Shown: positions 37,775 to 47,698, numbered from the stretch's first letter. The stretch is DNA of 64,000 bases from Mangrovicoccus sp. HB161399 (GCF_013184745.1 NZ_JAATVU010000001.1:186001-250000), one strand, 5' to 3'. Program-made: numbers and translations. Notes: generated by a model from the sequence alone, not told the origin.

Positions 37775-38515
37775 ATGGCTATGGCAAGGATCAGGCTCTT
37801 CCTAGAGCATCCGATGGGGGCGGGGCAAACCCTGCCTCTGGGGAAGGAGCAGGCACATTACCTTTTCGGGGTGATGCGGCTTGCCGTGGGCGACCGGCTG
37901 CCGGTCTTCAACGGCCGCGACGGCGAGTGGATGGCGGAGGTCGCCGAGGCGGGCAAGCGCGCCGGCAGCCTGGTCTGCCTGGAGCAGACGGCGCCGCTGC
38001 GGCTGCCGCCCGACCTGTGGCTGGCCTTCGCGCCGATCAAGAAGGAGCGCACCGATTTCATCGTCGAGAAGGCAGCGGAGCTGGGCGCGGCGCGGATCCT
38101 GCCGGTGCAGACCGAGTTCACCAATTCCGGCCGGGTGAACCGCGAGCGGCTGCAGGCCCATGCGGTCGAGGCCGCGGAGCAGTGCGGCGGCACCCATGTC
38201 CCGGACGTGGCCGACCTGGCGAAACTGTCCGATTTCCTGGCCGCCTGCCCGGCGGAACGGCAGATCATGTTCTGCGACGAGACGCTGGCCGGCGCGAGCC
38301 TCCCTGCGCGGCAGGTGCTGGCGGAGGCGGGCCGCGGCTCCTGGGCAGTGCTGATCGGCCCCGAGGGCGGGTTCTCGGAGGCGGAACGCGAGCGGCTGCA
38401 CGCCCTGCCCCAGGCGCATCCAGTCTCGCTCGGTCCCCGCATCCTGCGCGCCGACACCGCGGCGGTGGCGGCGCTGACCCTGTGGCAGGACGTGCTGGGC
38501 GACTGGAATGGCTGA
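37775..38515 (+). CDS. rsmE: 16S rRNA (uracil(1498)-N(3))-methyltransferase
   Basis: SPOUT-class enzyme that methylates U1498 of 16S rRNA. It predicts 246 residues with the PUA-like N-terminal part and the knot motifs IGPEGGFSEAERERL and LGPRILRADTAAVAAL near the C-terminus. The start at 37775 is preceded by GAAAGG; an ATG two codons later is possible. It overlaps the next gene by 8 bp. Confidence 0.95.
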   Translation: MAMARIRLFLEHPMGAGQTLPLGKEQAHYLFGVMRLAVGDRLPVFNGRDGEWMAEVAEAGKRAGSLVCLEQTAPLRLPPDLWLAFAPIKKERTDFIVEKAAELGAARILPVQTEFTNSGRVNRERLQAHAVEAAEQCGGTHVPDVADLAKLSDFLAACPAERQIMFCDETLAGASLPARQVLAEAGRGSWAVLIGPEGGFSEAERERLHALPQAHPVSLGPRILRADTAAVAALTLWQDVLGDWNG

Positions 38516-39401
38516 GAGCCGCTGGGCCGCCGAGGCCGACCGCGCGGCGCTGGAGGCGCTCCTGCGGGCGCATCTCGACCGGGCGCTGTTCCCGCTCTCC
38601 AACCTGGCGCAATACGGGCTCGCCGGCGGTCCGGCGCGCCATGCCTGCCGGTTCCGCCTGACCCCGGGCCGCGGCGCAGCCGCGGTCAGCTCCGAGGGCA
38701 TGGTCTTGCCGGTGGGAGACCCCGATCTGGCCGATCTGCGGCAGGTCCTGGCGGGGCGGCAGGTCTGCGGCGTGATCGCCGAGACCGCGCTGGCCCGCGC
38801 CGCGCTGGCGGCGCTGGGGCTCGCCGGGCTGCCGCTGATGATGGAGGATGACGAGCCGCATTTCGTGCTCGACCTCGCCGAGCTTGTGCTGCCCGCCTGC
38901 GACGGGCTGAGCCTGCATCCGCTGGAAGACGCGCCGCGCGATCTTGCCGTCGCCTTCCGCGCGGCCTTCGCACGCGAGGTGTTCGGCGAGACGCCGGAGG
39001 GCGCGGCGAAGCGGGCCGAGACCGATGTCGCGGGCTTCCTCGAAGCCGGGTCGCACCGGATGCTCCGCCGAGGCGGCGACTGGGTGGCGATGACCGGGTT
39101 CAACGCCGCCCTGCCGGAGATCGTCCAGATCGGCGCGGTCTACACCCCGCCCGCGCTGCGCGGACAGGGGCTGGCCCGCGCGGCGGTCGCGCTGCACCTT
39201 GCCGAGGCGCGGGATGCGGGGGCCGCCCGGGCGGTGCTCTTCGCCGCGTCGGAGCAGGCGGTGCGCGCCTACCGCGCGCTCGGCTTCCGGCAGATCGGCC
39301 AGTTCGGGCTCTTCCTCTTCGACGGCACCCGCACGGTTCCCGCGCTGGACCCCGCCGCCGCTTGGCGCCAGACTGGGGCACGCAAAGAGGAGGAGACATG
39401 A
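38508..39401 (+). CDS. GNAT family N-acetyltransferase
   Basis: Predicts 297 residues. The C-terminal half holds a GNAT core with the acetyl-CoA-binding loop in VYTPPALRGQGLARAAVALH (about 205-224) and the terminal strand YRALGFRQIGQFGLFLF; the N-terminal 150 residues have the looser alpha/beta pattern seen in two-domain acetyltransferases of this type. The acceptor is unknown. It overlaps rsmE by 8 bp and the next small gene by 4 bp, so it forms part of a tight run. Confidence 0.82.
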   Translation: MAESRWAAEADRAALEALLRAHLDRALFPLSNLAQYGLAGGPARHACRFRLTPGRGAAAVSSEGMVLPVGDPDLADLRQVLAGRQVCGVIAETALARAALAALGLAGLPLMMEDDEPHFVLDLAELVLPACDGLSLHPLEDAPRDLAVAFRAAFAREVFGETPEGAAKRAETDVAGFLEAGSHRMLRRGGDWVAMTGFNAALPEIVQIGAVYTPPALRGQGLARAAVALHLAEARDAGAARAVLFAASEQAVRAYRALGFRQIGQFGLFLFDGTRTVPALDPAAAWRQTGARKEEET

Positions 39402-39679
39402 TGCGCTATTCCGTGGTCGTCACCGCGCCCGGCCTGTCGGCCGAGGATCTCGCGGTCCAGGCAGGCGCCGCCCTGTCCACGCTGCAGCCCGAGGAACAGG
39501 AGCTTGTGCAGTCCTCCGACGTGACGGGGATGACCAGCCGCGAAGCGGTTGCCGTCTTCGTGATCACTGTCGCCGCGAATGTCAGCTCGGCCTTCATCGT
39601 CGGGGCCGTCGCCAATGCCCTCGCCACGCCGGACCCGGTCGTCGAGGTCGAGGAACTTCCGGAGGAAGAGGCTGAATGA
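39398..39679 (+). CDS. Small membrane protein of unknown function
   Basis: Predicts 93 residues from the ATG at 39398, which overlaps the upstream stop (ATGA) and has a strong AGGAGG site. It has a soluble N-terminal half, one hydrophobic helix (AVAVFVITVAANVSSAFIVG) and a very acidic C-terminal tail. I recognise no family. The tight coupling to the acetyltransferase suggests joint expression. Confidence 0.7.
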   Translation: MMRYSVVVTAPGLSAEDLAVQAGAALSTLQPEEQELVQSSDVTGMTSREAVAVFVITVAANVSSAFIVGAVANALATPDPVVEVEELPEEEAE

Positions 39680-39725
39680 CCCCCTGCCTGCACAGCGGCA
39701 GCCACGGCACCCGGCCCGTCGCCGC

Positions 39726-40232
39726 ATGTCGCTGATCCGTCCCGAAATCCGCGCCGGGATGTGGCGCGGGCGCGAAATGCTGTCCGGCGCCGGAACCGCG
39801 CTGTTCGGGCTCTGGATGGTGCTGTCGACCTTCGGCGTGACTCGCTGGCTGGGCTGGGCGGTCCTGATGGCCGGGATCGGCCTGGCCTTCGCCGGCTGGC
39901 AGCGGATGCGCCTGCGCCCGAAGGAGGCCGGGCTGGGCCTGGTCGAGGCCGACGAGGGGCGGATCACCTATTGGGGCCCGCTCGACGGCGGCAGCGTCGA
40001 GCGCGACCTGCTGACCGGCGTGGCGATCGACCTGGGCTCCTATCCGGCGGTCTGGATCCTGTCGCAGCAGGGCGGCCCGGACCTGCACATTCCCGTGACC
40101 GCCGGCGGGCAGGACGCGCTGCTGGACACGCTCAACAGCCTGCCCGGCCTGACCGCCTCCCGGCTGATCGCGGCCCGCTCCCGCGAGGGCGGCGGGCGGC
40201 ACCGGCTCTGGTCCGCCAACCGGATCGGTTGA
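39726..40232 (+). CDS. Conserved small membrane protein of unknown function
   Basis: Predicts 168 residues. Two hydrophobic helices near the N-terminus (about 16-55) are followed by a soluble beta-rich part (GRITYWGPLDGGSVERDLLT, then DLHIPVTAGGQDALLDTLNS) that resembles PH-like or bPH-type domains. The start is the ATG at 39726, with frame extension upstream being Arg-rich noncoding. It sits between the small acidic protein and gshA on the same strand; no function is known to me. Confidence 0.75.
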   Translation: MSLIRPEIRAGMWRGREMLSGAGTALFGLWMVLSTFGVTRWLGWAVLMAGIGLAFAGWQRMRLRPKEAGLGLVEADEGRITYWGPLDGGSVERDLLTGVAIDLGSYPAVWILSQQGGPDLHIPVTAGGQDALLDTLNSLPGLTASRLIAARSREGGGRHRLWSANRIG

Positions 40233-40294
40233 CAGCGCCGCCGCTTCGCAGCAGGTGTCAGGGAACGTTCGCACGAATTCCAGGAAAGTAGCCG

Positions 40295-41665
40295 ATGTCC
40301 ATTCCCCAAAGCGGTGGCGGTCCGATCGAGAGCATGGATCAGCTGGCCGCGTATCTCGAATCCGGCTGCAAGCCCAAGGAAGATTGGCGCATCGGCACGG
40401 AGCACGAGAAATTCGGCTATTGCCGCGACACGCTGAACCCGCTGCCCTATGACGGCCCGCGCTCGATCAAGGCGATTCTCGAAGGGCTGCGCGACCGCTA
40501 CGGCTGGGACCCGGTCGAGGAAGGCGGCAACATCATCGGCCTGACCAAGGACGGCGCCAATGTCAGCCTCGAGCCCGGCGGGCAACTGGAGCTGTCGGGC
40601 GCGCCGCTGGTCTCGATCCACGAGACCTGCGACGAGGTCAACGAGCACCTGCGCGAAGTCCAGACCGTCGCCGACGAAATGGGCGCGGGCTTCATCGGCC
40701 TCGGCGCGGCGCCGATCTGGACGCAGGACCAGATGCCGATGATGCCGAAGGGCCGGTATCGCCTGATGACCGACTACATGCAGACGGTCGGCAATCTCGG
40801 GCTGCAGATGATGTACCGGACCTGCACCGTGCAGGTGAACCTGGACTTCGGTTCCGAGGCCGACATGGTGCAGAAGCTGCGCGTCGCGCTGGCGCTGCAG
40901 CCGGTCGCCACGGCGCTGTTCGCCAACTCGCCCTTCCTCGAGGGGAAGAAGAACGGCCACAAGTCCTGGCGCTCGCGGATCTGGCGCGACCTCGACCCCG
41001 ACCGCACCGGAATGCTGCCCTTCGTCTTCGAGGACGGCTTCGGCTTCGAAGCCTGGGTGGACTACGCGCTCGACGTGCCGATGTACTTCGTCTACCGCGA
41101 CGGGAAATACATCAACGCGCTGGGACAGTCGTTCCGCGACTTCCTCAAGGGCCAGCTGCCCGCCCTGCCCGGCGAGGTGCCGACGCTGTCGGACTGGGCG
41201 GACCACCTGACGACGATCTTCCCCGAGGCGCGGATGAAGAAGTTCATCGAGATGCGCGGCGCCGACGGCGGCCCGTGGCGGCGGCTCTGCGCCCTGCCCG
41301 CGCTGTGGGTCGGGCTGCTCTACGACCAGTCCGCGCTGGATGCTGCGTGGGACCTGGCGAAGGGCTTCACCGCGGAAGAGCGCGACGCCTGGCGCGTGGC
41401 CGCCTCGGTCGACGGGCTGCAGGCCGAGGTCGGCGGGCGCAAGATGCATGACATCGCCCGCGAGGTGGTGGCGATCGCCGAGTCGGGGCTGAAGGCGCGC
41501 GGCATCACCGGCGCGGGCGGCATGGTGCCGGACGAGACCCATTTCCTCAACGCGCTGAAGGAAAGCCTCGAAACCGGCGAGACCCCGGCAGACGAGCTGC
41601 TGCGCCGCTATGACACCGACTGGCAGGGCGATCTGACCCGGATCTACCGCGACTATTCCTACTGA
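40295..41665 (+). CDS. gshA: Glutamate-cysteine ligase (alphaproteobacterial/plant type)
   Basis: Forms gamma-glutamylcysteine, the first step of glutathione synthesis. It predicts 456 residues. The ATP/glutamate-binding region is marked by RIGTEHEKFGY (about 32-42), SLEPGGQLELSGAPL and MMYRTCTVQVNLDFGSEADM; these belong to the class shared by alphaproteobacteria and plants rather than the E. coli class. The start is at 40295 with GGAAAG upstream. A strong GC hairpin lies between its end and the convergent moaE. Confidence 0.95.
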   Translation: MSIPQSGGGPIESMDQLAAYLESGCKPKEDWRIGTEHEKFGYCRDTLNPLPYDGPRSIKAILEGLRDRYGWDPVEEGGNIIGLTKDGANVSLEPGGQLELSGAPLVSIHETCDEVNEHLREVQTVADEMGAGFIGLGAAPIWTQDQMPMMPKGRYRLMTDYMQTVGNLGLQMMYRTCTVQVNLDFGSEADMVQKLRVALALQPVATALFANSPFLEGKKNGHKSWRSRIWRDLDPDRTGMLPFVFEDGFGFEAWVDYALDVPMYFVYRDGKYINALGQSFRDFLKGQLPALPGEVPTLSDWADHLTTIFPEARMKKFIEMRGADGGPWRRLCALPALWVGLLYDQSALDAAWDLAKGFTAEERDAWRVAASVDGLQAEVGGRKMHDIAREVVAIAESGLKARGITGAGGMVPDETHFLNALKESLETGETPADELLRRYDTDWQGDLTRIYRDYSY

Positions 41666-41709
41666 GGCCTGATCCAGCGGACACGCGCCCTGCGCGTGAC
41701 ACGGTCATT

Positions 41710-41730
41710 GCCGCGCCCTGCGGGCGCGGC
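41710..41730. terminator. Hairpin between convergent gshA and moaE
   Basis: Nine-bp perfect stem (GCCGCGCCC at 41710-41718 with 41722-41730, 3-nt loop) in the 90-bp gap between two converging genes, so it could serve both. No U-tract. Confidence 0.5.
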
Positions 41731-41755
41731 GCCTGCCCCTGGCGGGCGGGACGCG

Positions 41756-42214
41756 CTAGTCCTGGCCCGGCGACCAGCGGCCGAGCGCAGCCTCGTCCTC
41801 GTCCCTCGCCTCGACCCATGCAGCATCCTGCGGGCCGATTTCCTTCTTCCAGAAGGGCGCGCGGGACTTGAGGTAGTCCATCAGGAACTCCGCCGCCTCG
41901 AAGGCGGCCACGCGGTGGCGCGAGGCGGTGGCGACCATCATGATCGGCGCACCGATTTCCAGCCGCCCGTGACGGTGGATCACCAGCGCTGCCGCCAGAT
42001 CCCAGCGGGTCCTGGCCTCGTCGACGATAGCCGCGATCGCGCGTTCGGTCATGCCCGGATAGTGCTCGATTTCCATCGCGACCATGCCGCCCGCGTCGCG
42101 GTCGCGCACCACCCCGGTGAAGCTGACCACCGCCCCGGCGTTTTCCAGCCCTGCGGAAAACGCGTTCAGCTCGGCTCCGGCATCGAAGCGCTGGCTCTGG
42201 ACGCGGACGCTCAT
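41756..42214 (-). CDS. moaE: Molybdopterin synthase catalytic subunit
   Basis: With thiocarboxylated MoaD it adds sulfur to precursor Z, making molybdopterin. It predicts 152 residues with the family motifs VVSFTGVVRDRD (about 29-40), EHYPGMTERAI, a hydrophobic strand ALVIHRHGRLEIG and the active-site lysine region DYLKSRAPFWKKE. The start overlaps the moaD stop by 4 bp. Confidence 0.95.
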   Translation of the reverse strand: MSVRVQSQRFDAGAELNAFSAGLENAGAVVSFTGVVRDRDAGGMVAMEIEHYPGMTERAIAAIVDEARTRWDLAAALVIHRHGRLEIGAPIMMVATASRHRVAAFEAAEFLMDYLKSRAPFWKKEIGPQDAAWVEARDEDEAALGRWSPGQD

Positions 42215-42459
42215 CCGCCCGTCATCGGCGGGAAGAAGGCGACCTCGCGCGCTCCCGCGAGGCTGGCGCCGAAATCGGTCAGCTCCTGGTCGATGGCAAC
42301 CCGCAGCGCGGAGAGGTCCTCGAAGGCGGCGGCATAGCGCGGCTCGCGCGCGCGGAGCTCCTCGACCAGATCCAGCACCGTCGCGGCAGAGGTCTCCACC
42401 TGCTCGCGCGGCAAGCCGATGCGCTCGCGCACCCAGGCGAAATAGAGGCAGTCGATCAT
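42211..42459 (-). CDS. moaD: Molybdopterin synthase sulfur carrier subunit
   Basis: Ubiquitin-like sulfur carrier of 82 residues ending in the required Gly-Gly (FFPPMTGG), which MoeB adenylates and a sulfur transferase charges. The opening DCLYFAWVRERIG is typical. It overlaps pgsA by 4 bp on one side and moaE by 4 bp on the other, so pgsA-moaD-moaE form a translationally coupled run. Confidence 0.95.
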   Translation of the reverse strand: MIDCLYFAWVRERIGLPREQVETSAATVLDLVEELRAREPRYAAAFEDLSALRVAIDQELTDFGASLAGAREVAFFPPMTGG

Positions 42460-43022
42460 GGCAGCGGCTCCTCCCGCAGATAGGGCAGCGCCTTCCACAG
42501 GTAGTCCCAGCCGGTCACCAGCGTCAGCAGGCCCGCAATCCACAGAAGCCCGGTGCCGAGGAATTCGACCAGCCCGCCATGCAGCGCGCCCGCCGCCAGC
42601 AGGATCGCGATGGCGACCATCTGCACCGTCGTCTTCCACTTGGCGAGCTTGGTCACCGCCAGCTTGGACGCGTCCTTGCCGAGGAATTCGCGCAGGCCCG
42701 AAACGAAGACCTCGCGCAGGAAGATCGTCGTGGCGGGCACGATCAGCCAGGGGTCCATGCCGGAGGTGCCGAAGATCACCGCCAGCGCGATCACCACCAT
42801 CGCCTTGTCGGCGATCGGATCGAGCATCGCGCCGAAGCGGCTCTGCAGCCCCCAGGCGCGCGCGATCCAGCCGTCGAGGAAATCCGTCAGCGAGGCGCCG
42901 ACGAACAGCCCGAAGGCGATCCAGTCCGCCAGCGGACGCGGCAGGAAGGCGAAGGCCAGCGCCGCGCCGGGGGCCGCGATCAGCCGGAGCACGGTCAGGA
43001 TATTGGGCAGGGTCCATCTCAT
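42456..43022 (-). CDS. pgsA: CDP-diacylglycerol--glycerol-3-phosphate 3-phosphatidyltransferase
   Basis: Makes phosphatidylglycerol phosphate at the inner membrane. It predicts 188 residues with four to six helices and a complete CDP-alcohol phosphotransferase motif: DGWIAR, then G and two aspartates in GAMLDPIADK. The family opening MRWTLPNILTVLRLIAAP is present. It is divergent from the TPR-sulfotransferase gene with 102 bp between starts. Confidence 0.95.
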   Translation of the reverse strand: MRWTLPNILTVLRLIAAPGAALAFAFLPRPLADWIAFGLFVGASLTDFLDGWIARAWGLQSRFGAMLDPIADKAMVVIALAVIFGTSGMDPWLIVPATTIFLREVFVSGLREFLGKDASKLAVTKLAKWKTTVQMVAIAILLAAGALHGGLVEFLGTGLLWIAGLLTLVTGWDYLWKALPYLREEPLP

Positions 43023-43124
43023 GGCTCTCTCCTAGCGCGCGGCGCGGGACAGGGAAAGGGCACATCGGTTCACCATGCCTTAGACCTTTGCGCCTAGCAC
43101 CGGACGGGAGAGGAGGATCGGCGC

Positions 43125-44834
43125 ATGGCAGCAGCGGCAGAAACGGTGGACAGCGTGCTCCGCAGGGCCAGGGGCCTGGCCAGGGGCGGAGATGCGGGCA
43201 AGGCGGCAGCGCTCTATCTCGACCTGCTGGCGCGCTATCCCGGCAACCGCAAGGCAAGGGCGGGACTCGACGCCGTGACCCGGATCGCACCCGACTTGCG
43301 CGGCCAGGTCTCCGCCGGTATCGGCGCCGTGCGGCAGATGCTCCGCGCCGGGCGGCAGGCCGAGGCGCTCGGCGCCGCGCAGTCGATGCTGGCGCGGGCG
43401 CCGCAGCTGCCGGTGCTGCACACGCTGATGGCCGAGGCGCTGGTTGCGGCGGGGGAGCCCGACGCGGCCTGCGCGCATCTGATGACCGCGCACCGGCTGT
43501 CGCCGGAGAATCCCGACACGGCGATGAACCTGGCGCGCATGCTGATGGATCTGGGGCGCCCCGCCGAGGTTGCCGCGCTGGCCGCGTCGGTGCTGGAGCG
43601 TGATCCCGGCAACCTTCTGGCGCTGACGCTCAGGGGCAACGCGCTGACGCTGCTCGGCGAGGGCGCGGAGGCGCTCGGCTGCCTCGACCGCGTGCTGGCG
43701 GCGGAGCCGGAGAATGCCGCGGTGCTGGCCGACCGGTCGGGCCTGCTCTTCGCCGCGGGCGAGAAGGAGCGCGCCGCCGAGGACATCGCCTGTGCGCTGC
43801 AGTTCGACCCGGACCGGCCGCGCTTCCTCTATCTCGCCTGCATCGAGCAGCGTCTGCCCCCTGAAGATCCTGTCCTGGCGCGGATCGAGGCGGCGCTGGC
43901 CGCGCCCGGACTCAGCCTCCAGGACGAGGCGCTGCTCGCCTTCGCGCTCGGCAAGCAGCGGCATGACCAGGGCAGGCGCGCCGAAGCCTTCGCGCTCTGG
44001 TCCCGCGGCAATGCTGCGCGCAAGGCCGAAATGGGCTACGACCTGTCCCAGGACGCAGCGGAGTTCGCCGCGATGGCAGCGCTGGCCCGGGCGGGATTCC
44101 CCCGGATCGGCCCGCCGCCCCTGCCCGGCCGCCGCCCGGTCTTCGTCACCGGCCTGCCGCGCTCCGGCACGACGCTGGCCGAGCAGATCCTCGCCAGCCA
44201 TCCGCAGGTCCATGGCGCGGGCGAGCGCGACGCGCTGGCCGCCGCGGTCCACATGGAAGGCCCGCCCGCCGGGCCGCCGGATGCCGCGCGGCTCCTGCGC
44301 ATCCGCGCCGCCTATCTCGATGCGCTGGCCGCCTCGACGCCCGACACTGCCTTCGTCACCGACAAGATGCCCAGCAACTTCCTCTACATCCCCTGGATCC
44401 TTGCGGCCTTCCCCGAGGCGAAGGTGATCCACCTGCACCGCGACCCGGTGGCGACCTGCTGGTCGAATTTCCGCAATCTCTTTCCGCAGGGCGGAAAAGG
44501 CACGGGCTTCGGCCATGACCTGCGCGATCTGGCGGGCTATCACCGGCTCTATCGCGGGCTGATCTCGGAATGGGACCAGCTCTATCCCGGCCGCATCTTC
44601 CATCTCCGCTACGAAACCCTCTGCGCCGACCAGCGCGGCGAGACGGAGCGGCTGCTCGCGCATCTCGGCCTGCCCTGGAACGAGGGCTGCATGCGCTTCC
44701 ACGAAACCGGCCGCACCGTCACGACCGCGTCGGCCGCGCAGGTGCGCCGGCCGCTCTACCAGGGCAGCTCGGAAAGCTGGCGCGCCTACGAACCCTGGCT
44801 GGGCCCGCTGCTCGACGGCCTGTCCCGGGAGTGA
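43125..44834 (+). CDS. TPR-containing sulfotransferase
   Basis: Predicts 569 residues: about 290 N-terminal residues of tetratricopeptide-like helix pairs, then a sulfotransferase domain. The PAPS phosphate-binding loop is VTGLPRSGTT at about 341-350, and the later strand KVIHLHRDPVATCWSNFRNL carries the second nucleotide-binding region (RDP...S). Similar TPR fusions in alphaproteobacteria are of unknown substrate; sulfation of a polysaccharide or protein is possible. No signal peptide is visible. It is a single plus-strand gene between pgsA and uvrC, both of which are on the minus strand. Confidence 0.85.
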   Translation: MAAAAETVDSVLRRARGLARGGDAGKAAALYLDLLARYPGNRKARAGLDAVTRIAPDLRGQVSAGIGAVRQMLRAGRQAEALGAAQSMLARAPQLPVLHTLMAEALVAAGEPDAACAHLMTAHRLSPENPDTAMNLARMLMDLGRPAEVAALAASVLERDPGNLLALTLRGNALTLLGEGAEALGCLDRVLAAEPENAAVLADRSGLLFAAGEKERAAEDIACALQFDPDRPRFLYLACIEQRLPPEDPVLARIEAALAAPGLSLQDEALLAFALGKQRHDQGRRAEAFALWSRGNAARKAEMGYDLSQDAAEFAAMAALARAGFPRIGPPPLPGRRPVFVTGLPRSGTTLAEQILASHPQVHGAGERDALAAAVHMEGPPAGPPDAARLLRIRAAYLDALAASTPDTAFVTDKMPSNFLYIPWILAAFPEAKVIHLHRDPVATCWSNFRNLFPQGGKGTGFGHDLRDLAGYHRLYRGLISEWDQLYPGRIFHLRYETLCADQRGETERLLAHLGLPWNEGCMRFHETGRTVTTASAAQVRRPLYQGSSESWRAYEPWLGPLLDGLSRE

Positions 44835-45823
44835 CCTCGCAGGGGCGGAGGCGCCCTGCAGGCGGCCGCAGCCGATGATCGGCTCGGTCCGGCTGCCTGC
44901 GTCTGACATCCGCAGGCCTGCATGGGAGCCTGCAGCCCCTCTCCCGGAACGCGCTTGCAATCCCGGCCCTGTGGCGCGGCGCCGGGCATTCGAAGACCGC
45001 CGGACGCTGGCGCCTCCGCACTGCAGTCCGGCGCGCAATCGCTTCCGGACGAGCCGGAGCGCGGGAGACAAGCCTGGCGATGGCTGCCCAACGGCCCTGA
45101 TCGCGGGACTTGGGGCCGTCCCGGTGGAAAGTGGAGGGAGCGTGCCACCTGCAAACCGGTCCCCGGCAATGCCGGAACAGCCTCGATCGCGGGATCCATG
45201 GCCTGGCCTTGGAGCCGAACTTTCCCAGAGTGACCTAGACCGTTAGCAGGCGGGACAAGCCAGAACCGGGGAACGGGCCGTCCCCAGCGATGCACCGTTC
45301 TGCCGCCTTCGGGACGGCACGCCGACACACCTGCGCAGCTGGACGGCCTCGCGAACGCTGGAGGCTGCCGCTTTGGCCGCCGGTCATCAACGGACACTGG
45401 GGCCCCGCAACGCTGTCGCCGCTGGCGAAGGCTGGACCCCATCTGTTTCCGCGCAGGCTGTGTCCGGAACCACCGGCCACTCGCCCGGTCCCTCGGCACC
45501 GCTGCGCAGCAAAACCCGAGGCTTGCTCGACCGACATGGCGAAACGGACGGGCTTGCCGAGGGGATTCCCCGCGATGGCGGCGGGGAAGCGGCTGCAGAA
45601 GGACCAGTCAGCATGCTTGGCATCCGTCCGGCGCAAATGACGGAGCGACGCAAGGACGTTGGGGCGGCGAGGCCGATGCCTTTGCGCGAAATCCGCACAT
45701 TCCGCGCAAAGGCAAGGCGCCTCCGGGCGCCGCGCCCCGCGCGGCTACCATGGCGGACGCCCGGCCGGGCCATCGACGAGGCCGCGCGATCCATCGCGGC
45801 CAAGACCGGGCCGGGCTGGCAGT
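44835..45823. other. About 1 kb with no recognisable gene
   Basis: Open frames occur on both strands, but their translations look like out-of-frame GC-rich DNA and none is recognisable. Just after the sulfotransferase stop there are small hairpins (44839-44859 with a 6-bp stem; 44870-44884, AGCCGAT facing ATCGGCT), plausible terminators. A much stronger inverted repeat lies at 45677-45714. The stretch separates uvrC from pgsA together with the sulfotransferase gene. Confidence 0.5.
45677..45714. repeat. Perfect 12-bp inverted repeat downstream of uvrC
   Basis: TGCCTTTGCGCG (45677-45688) and its exact complement (45703-45714) around a 14-nt loop, 110 bp past the uvrC stop. It could be a processing or termination structure or part of a small RNA; there is no U-tract. 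Confidence 0.55.
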
Positions 45824-47698
45824 TCAGCTGCCGGGGTGGAAGAAGTCGTAGATCTTCTGAGCCATGCTGTCGGAGATGCCCTCCACCGCACGCAGGTCGG
45901 CCAGGTTGGCGCGGCTGACGGCCTTGGCGGAGCCGAAATGCGCCAGCAGGGCGCGCTTGCGCGACGCGCCGACGCCGGGCACGTCGTCGAGCGGGGTCGC
46001 CCCCACCGCCTTGGCGCGCTTCGCCCGGTGGGTGCCGATGGCGAAGCGGTGCGCCTCGTCGCGCAGGCGCTGGATGAAATAGAGCACCGGATCGTTGTGG
46101 CGCAGGGCCATCGGCCGCTGGCCGACACGGTGGAATTCCTCCTTGCCTGCGTCGCGGTCGATGCCCTTGGCCACGCCGACCATCGGCACGTCCTCGACGC
46201 CGAATTCCTGCATGATCTCGTGCACCGCGCTGACCTGCCCGGCGCCGCCGTCGATCAGCAGCAGGTCCGGCCAGAGCCCCAGCTCCCGGTCCGGGTCCTC
46301 CTTCAGCAGGCGCTTGAAGCGCCGCGTCAGCACTTCCTTCATCATGCCGAAATCGTCGCCCGGGACCAGATCGTCGCCGCGGATGTTGAACTTGCGGTAC
46401 TGGTTTTTCAGGAAACCCTCGGAGCCCGCGACGATCATGCCGCCGACCGCGTTGGTGCCCTGGATATGCGAGTTGTCGTAGACCTCGATCCGCGCGGGCG
46501 GGCCGTCGAGACCGAAGGCCTCGGCCACGCCGCGCAGCAGCTTGCCCTGGGTCGCGGTCTCGGACATGCGCCGCGCCAGGCTTTCGCGGGCGTTCCGCGC
46601 GGCGCCCGCCACCAGTTCTGCCTTCTCGCCCCGCTGCGGCACCGCGATCTCGACCTTGCGGCCGGCCTTCTGCGCCAGAGCCTCCAGCATCAGGTCCTCG
46701 TCCTCGATCCCGTGGGACAGGAGCAGCAGCCGCGGCGGCTCGCGGTCGGAGTAGAACTGGCCGAGGAAGGCCTCCATGATCTCGGTGTCCGAAACCCCCT
46801 CGCCCACGCGCGGATAGTAGTCGCGGTTGCCCCAGTTCTGGTTGGCCCGGATGAAGAAGACCTGCACGCAGGCCTGGCCGCTTTCGGAATGCAGCGCGAC
46901 GATGTCCGCCTCGGCCACGCCGCGCGGGTTGATGCCCTGGGCGGTCTGCACCTGGGTCATGGCCCGTATCCGGTCGCGCAGCGCGGCGGCACGCTCGAAT
47001 TCCATCGCCTCGGAGGCCTTCTGCATCTCCTCGGCCAGCTGCGCCTGCACCTTGGTGGACTTGCCCGAGAGGAACTCCTCGGCATCCTTCACCAGCGCAC
47101 GGTACTCGGGCGCGGAGATGTAGCCGACGCAGGGCGCCGAGCAGCGCTTGATCTGGTAGAGCAGGCAGGGGCGCGTGCGGCCCTCGAACTGGCTGTCGGT
47201 GCAGTTGCGCAGCAGGAACACCTTCTGCAGCTGGTTCAGCGTGCGGTTCACCGCACCCGCCGAGGCGAAGGGGCCGTAATAGCGGCCGGGCGCCGATTTC
47301 TTGCCGCGGTGCTTGGCGATCTGCGGGAAGTCGTGCCCGGTGACGTGGATGTTCGGAAAGCTCTTGTCGTCGCGCAGGAGCACGTTGTAGCGCGGCTTGA
47401 GCTGCTTGATCAGGTTCTGTTCGAGCAGCAGCGCCTCGGTCTCGGTGCGCGTCGTGAGGAACATCATCGACGCGGTTTCCGAGATCATCCGCGCGATCCG
47501 CGGGCTGTGCCCGTGCGGCCGGGCATAGCTGGAAACCCGCGCCTTCAGGTTCCGCGCCTTGCCGACATAGAGCACGCGCTGCTGGGCATCGAGCATGCGG
47601 TAGACCCCCGGCGCGCTTTCCAGGTTGCGCAGGTAGTCGGCGATCCGGGCGTGGCCGGTCAGCGGGGTCTCGGAGGGGGCGTCGGGATCGGCAGTCAT
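45824..47698 (-). CDS. uvrC: Excinuclease ABC subunit C
   Basis: Dual-incision nuclease of nucleotide excision repair. It predicts 624 residues in the standard order: GIY-YIG endonuclease domain ([20 protein letters not shown] near residue 33), a cysteine cluster ([20 protein letters not shown]), the UVR motif (about 215-250), the RNase H-like endonuclease domain ([32 protein letters not shown]) and a terminal helix-hairpin-helix pair ([20 protein letters not shown]). The start is the ATG at 47698. The upstream gap contains a DnaA box. Confidence 0.96.
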   Translation of the reverse strand: MTADPDAPSETPLTGHARIADYLRNLESAPGVYRMLDAQQRVLYVGKARNLKARVSSYARPHGHSPRIARMISETASMMFLTTRTETEALLLEQNLIKQLKPRYNVLLRDDKSFPNIHVTGHDFPQIAKHRGKKSAPGRYYGPFASAGAVNRTLNQLQKVFLLRNCTDSQFEGRTRPCLLYQIKRCSAPCVGYISAPEYRALVKDAEEFLSGKSTKVQAQLAEEMQKASEAMEFERAAALRDRIRAMTQVQTAQGINPRGVAEADIVALHSESGQACVQVFFIRANQNWGNRDYYPRVGEGVSDTEIMEAFLGQFYSDREPPRLLLLSHGIEDEDLMLEALAQKAGRKVEIAVPQRGEKAELVAGAARNARESLARRMSETATQGKLLRGVAEAFGLDGPPARIEVYDNSHIQGTNAVGGMIVAGSEGFLKNQYRKFNIRGDDLVPGDDFGMMKEVLTRRFKRLLKEDPDRELGLWPDLLLIDGGAGQVSAVHEIMQEFGVEDVPMVGVAKGIDRDAGKEEFHRVGQRPMALRHNDPVLYFIQRLRDEAHRFAIGTHRAKRAKAVGATPLDDVPGVGASRKRALLAHFGSAKAVSRANLADLRAVEGISDSMAQKIYDFFHPGS

